Part shown: positions 62,181 through 64,000 of the stretch, piece by piece
How the letters are laid out: each line of letters starts with the position of its first letter
Position numbering within the stretch: the first letter of the stretch is position 1
Source of the DNA: Spirochaetota bacterium
Lineage (GTDB): Bacteria > Spirochaetota > UBA4802 > UBA5550
Assembly (NCBI GenBank): GCA_017999915.1
Contig: JAGNKX010000017.1
Span: 37,904-101,903, forward strand
DNA length: 64,000 nucleotides
Reading direction: 5' to 3'
Notes under the pieces: generated by a model
What the model saw: the letters and a program-made list of their open reading frames with translations, nothing else
What the model was told of the DNA's origin: nothing
Database searches by the model: none
Position numbers and translations under genes: made by a program

Positions 62181-64000
62181 CTACGCGTGGCAGATGAAGA
62201 CCGGCACCAGGCCGATGCCGTCCCCGAGAGAATCCAGTGCCTTGCCGAGAACCGTTCCTATTTTGTCAAAGGAATCAATGACGCCGGCCATGGCGCACCC
62301 GGGCGTGGACGATGTGACGATGGGATCCCCCGGATGCAGCGGCTTCTGCCGGGCGTCCACGCGGCACAGGACCGTGCCGGTGAGGGCGACGGGATAGACC
62401 TTCTTCTTTCCGCCGTTTGAATTGATGATCACCGTCGGGTTTCCGGAGACAACTCCGATGACGGAGCGGTTATACTCCTTCCGGGTCCTCGAAAGGACCG
62501 ACTTGCCTCCCTCGCTCGCAACCAGGATATCCCCGGGCTGTATATATTCGGCATCGTCAAGTTCGAAGATCTCCACGAGGTTGGCCGGGAATTGTTCCGA
62601 TTCCCCGGAAGACATGTTTTGGATATGGAGGGCGCCGTTGAAGCGCGACAGGCCGTTAACGAGGAGGGCATCGCCGTTCCCGGTGAGGTCGAGGGAATCG
62701 TCATACTGCCTTATGGCGCCGTAGCCGTCAGCCACGAGGGAAAATCCGTGCTCGCTGGCGAAGATGCCGCCGGCGCCGAAGCGCGAAATGCCCATGACAC
62801 CGCACCCCTTGCCGTTCTCCTCGGTCCCTCCGGATGACTGGCCCCGGACTCCCACATGGCCGCTGTGGCCGACAACGCCGTAGGCATTGGCCTGGTTCGC
62901 CGCTGTGATGCCGGCGACGCCGGCCAGGCCGATCGAACCGGAGTCGGACGATTCGTTCTTAGCGAAAATGATCGTCGATCCTTCCGAGGGCGGTGTAACC
63001 TGGGTGAAGGACTCATTCCTGCTGCCGCGGACGGCTATGGTACCGGTATGGCTGTTGTGCTCGTGGGTCACCGGCGCGTAATCATGGACATGGGGAAGGG
63101 GAGGCCTGGCGTTGTTGAGACGCTGATCGTCCGATTGCACTACATGGCCCTGCCTGGTTTCGTTGTTTTTTGCCAGTGTCACGATGCCGGGGGTTTTCTC
63201 GGTGGCGGTCTTGATGCGGCGGTCATTGCCCTGGACCGCGACGCCGGCGCTTTCTTCGCCGTCTTCCGCCAGCTCGACGATGCCCGTGGATGTGGTGGTG
63301 GCATTTTTAAGCCGCTTATCGTTCCCCTGTACAACGACACCGGCCTTGGTTTCGCCGTCCTCGGCAAGCTCGACGATGCCCGTGGACGTGGTGGTGGCAT
63401 TTTTAAGCCGCTTATCGTTCCCCTGTACAACGACACCGGCCTTGGTTTCGCCGTCCTCGGCAAGCTCGACGATGCCTTTGGCGGCGGTGGTTGCGTCCTT
63501 GAGCCGTTTATCGTTCCCCTGGACAACGACACCGGCCTTGGTTTCGCCATCCTCGGCCAGCTCGACGATGCCTTTGGCGGCGGTGGTTGCGTCCTTGAGC
63601 CGTTTATCGTTACCCTGGACCGCTACACCGGCGTCAGCTTCGCCATCCTCGGCCAGCTCGACAATACCCTTGGCAGATGTGGTGGCGTTTTTGAGTCGTT
63701 TGTCATTGCCCTGGACGACGACGCCTGCTTTGTTTTCGCCGTCTTCAGCAAGCTCGACGATGCCTTTTGCCGAAGTGGTGGCGTCTTTCAAACGCTTGTC
63801 ATTGCCCTGGACTACGACGCCCGCTTTGTTTTCGCCGTCTTCAGCAAGCTCAACGATGCCTTTTGCCGATGTAGTGGCGTCTTTCAAACGCTTGTCATTG
63901 CCCTGGACTACGACGCCCGCTTTGTTTTCGCCGTCTTCAGCAAGCTCAACGATGCCTTTTGCCGATGTAGTGGCGTCTTTCAAACGCTTGTCATTGCCCT
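62181..64000 (-). CDS. large repeat protein, tail-fibre-like (5' end beyond the window)
   Basis: The 3' part (over 600 codons) of a larger gene open to the window edge; the apparent first codon at 63983 is an internal Leu codon. The N-terminal part seen is a run of 32-residue repeats of the form KDATTSAKGIVELAEDGE-KAGVVVQGNDKRL, as in phage tail-fibre and collar-type fibres. From about 63116 down follow a His/Gly-rich turn region (PHVHDYAPVTHEHNSHTG), a Gly-rich beta-helix-like stretch (GVVGHSGHVGVRGQSSGG) and a C-terminal domain ending VPVFICHA. It may be a host surface adhesin or a prophage/tailocin fibre; no phage genes are in view. Confidence 0.75.
   Translation of the reverse strand, partial: GNDKRLKDATTSAKGIVELAEDGENKAGVVVQGNDKRLKDATTSAKGIVELAEDGENKAGVVVQGNDKRLKDATTSAKGIVELAEDGENKAGVVVQGNDKRLKNATTSAKGIVELAEDGEADAGVAVQGNDKRLKDATTAAKGIVELAEDGETKAGVVVQGNDKRLKDATTAAKGIVELAEDGETKAGVVVQGNDKRLKNATTTSTGIVELAEDGETKAGVVVQGNDKRLKNATTTSTGIVELAEDGEESAGVAVQGNDRRIKTATEKTPGIVTLAKNNETRQGHVVQSDDQRLNNARPPLPHVHDYAPVTHEHNSHTGTIAVRGSRNESFTQVTPPSEGSTIIFAKNESSDSGSIGLAGVAGITAANQANAYGVVGHSGHVGVRGQSSGGTEENGKGCGVMGISRFGAGGIFASEHGFSLVADGYGAIRQYDDSLDLTGNGDALLVNGLSRFNGALHIQNMSSGESEQFPANLVEIFELDDAEYIQPGDILVASEGGKSVLSRTRKEYNRSVIGVVSGNPTVIINSNGGKKKVYPVALTGTVLCRVDARQKPLHPGDPIVTSSTPGCAMAGVIDSFDKIGTVLGKALDSLGDGIGLVPVFICHA
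63117..64000 (-). repeat. tandem 96-bp coding repeats (32-residue units)
   Basis: About nine full units and a partial one lie in the window. The units nearest the window edge are identical or nearly so at DNA level, while those towards the 3' end diverge (ATTTSTGIVELAEDGEESAG, then ATEKTPGIVTLAKNNETRQG). This gradient suggests recent expansion at one end. Copy number in an assembly may be wrong because units are longer than many reads' unique context. Confidence 0.92.

Noticed and set aside
63117..64000. CRISPR array
   Set aside because: The repeats are 96-base coding units in one open frame, with no unique spacers between them and no cas genes.

Overview
The window looks like a chromosome segment of a diderm, moderately GC-rich bacterium, most likely an uncultured spirochaete (Spirochaetota). 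This is inferred from outer-membrane-type beta-barrels, many small lipoproteins and signal-peptide proteins, a soluble lytic transglycosylase, the ispE - tRNA-Gln - glmU(N) - prs - rplY - pth housekeeping block, a K+-independent-type H+-pyrophosphatase and a giant single-chain biotin carboxylase/BCCP/carboxyltransferase. No rRNA or marker gene here proves the placement. Most genes are on the minus strand.

Layout. 0.3-1.6 kb: radical SAM/B12-type enzyme. 1.8-7.8 kb: compact putative biosynthetic locus made of a small HTH-like protein and a BtrH-type acyltransferase (plus strand), facing a five-gene minus-strand operon (ABC ATPase, ABC-2 permease, acyl carrier protein, ketosynthase, and a Cys-less ketosynthase-like partner). 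8.0-9.3 kb: small hypotheticals, one frameshifted. 9.44-17.75 kb: an 8.1-kb insertion bounded by two 188-bp direct repeats of the 3' end of the carboxylase gene. It carries alanine dehydrogenase, a class III aminotransferase, a degenerate paralogue without the catalytic lysine, an amidohydrolase, a C45-type acyltransferase/hydrolase and a divergent TetR regulator with a perfect palindrome between them. 17.6-24.5 kb: the 1950-residue carboxylase with its biotin ligase (BirA) and a small membrane protein. 24.7-29.8 kb: membrane pyrophosphatase, Na+/H+ antiporter-like protein and universal stress protein. 29.8-31.5 kb: PAS histidine kinase.

31.7-38.3 kb: a minus-strand group (MIO ammonia-lyase, TrmO/UPF0158 fusion, FakA/DegV fusion, family 2 glycosyltransferase, HtrB-like acyltransferase) that recalls parts of aryl-polyene/flexirubin loci, followed by a small membrane protein. 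38.3-41.7 kb: lipoproteins, a secreted protein and a HAD phosphatase. 41.8-46.0 kb: IspE, tRNA-Gln(UUG), a GlmU-like uridylyltransferase lacking the acetyltransferase half, Prs, ribosomal protein L25 and a Pth-like protein whose catalytic His is Gln. 46-52 kb: envelope proteins, HEAT-repeat lipoprotein, TPR/SLT transglycosylase and MBL hydrolase. 52.3-54.0 kb: MerR regulator plus acyl-CoA dehydrogenase with a 22-bp perfect palindrome. 54-58 kb: operon for a lamin-tail-domain protein, a helix-hairpin-helix barrel-like protein and a beta-barrel. 58.2-62.1 kb: ferredoxin-nitroreductase, Dtd, thioredoxin and hypotheticals. 62.2-64.0 kb: 3' part of a large repeat protein with 32-residue tail-fibre-like repeats, running off the window.

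The best candidates for undescribed biology are the KS/KS-like/ACP/BtrH/ABC locus, the carboxylase-3'-end-flanked island with its paired active/inactive aminotransferases, and the LTD-HhH-barrel operon. All functional statements are inferred from sequence motifs read by eye; no database search was run.
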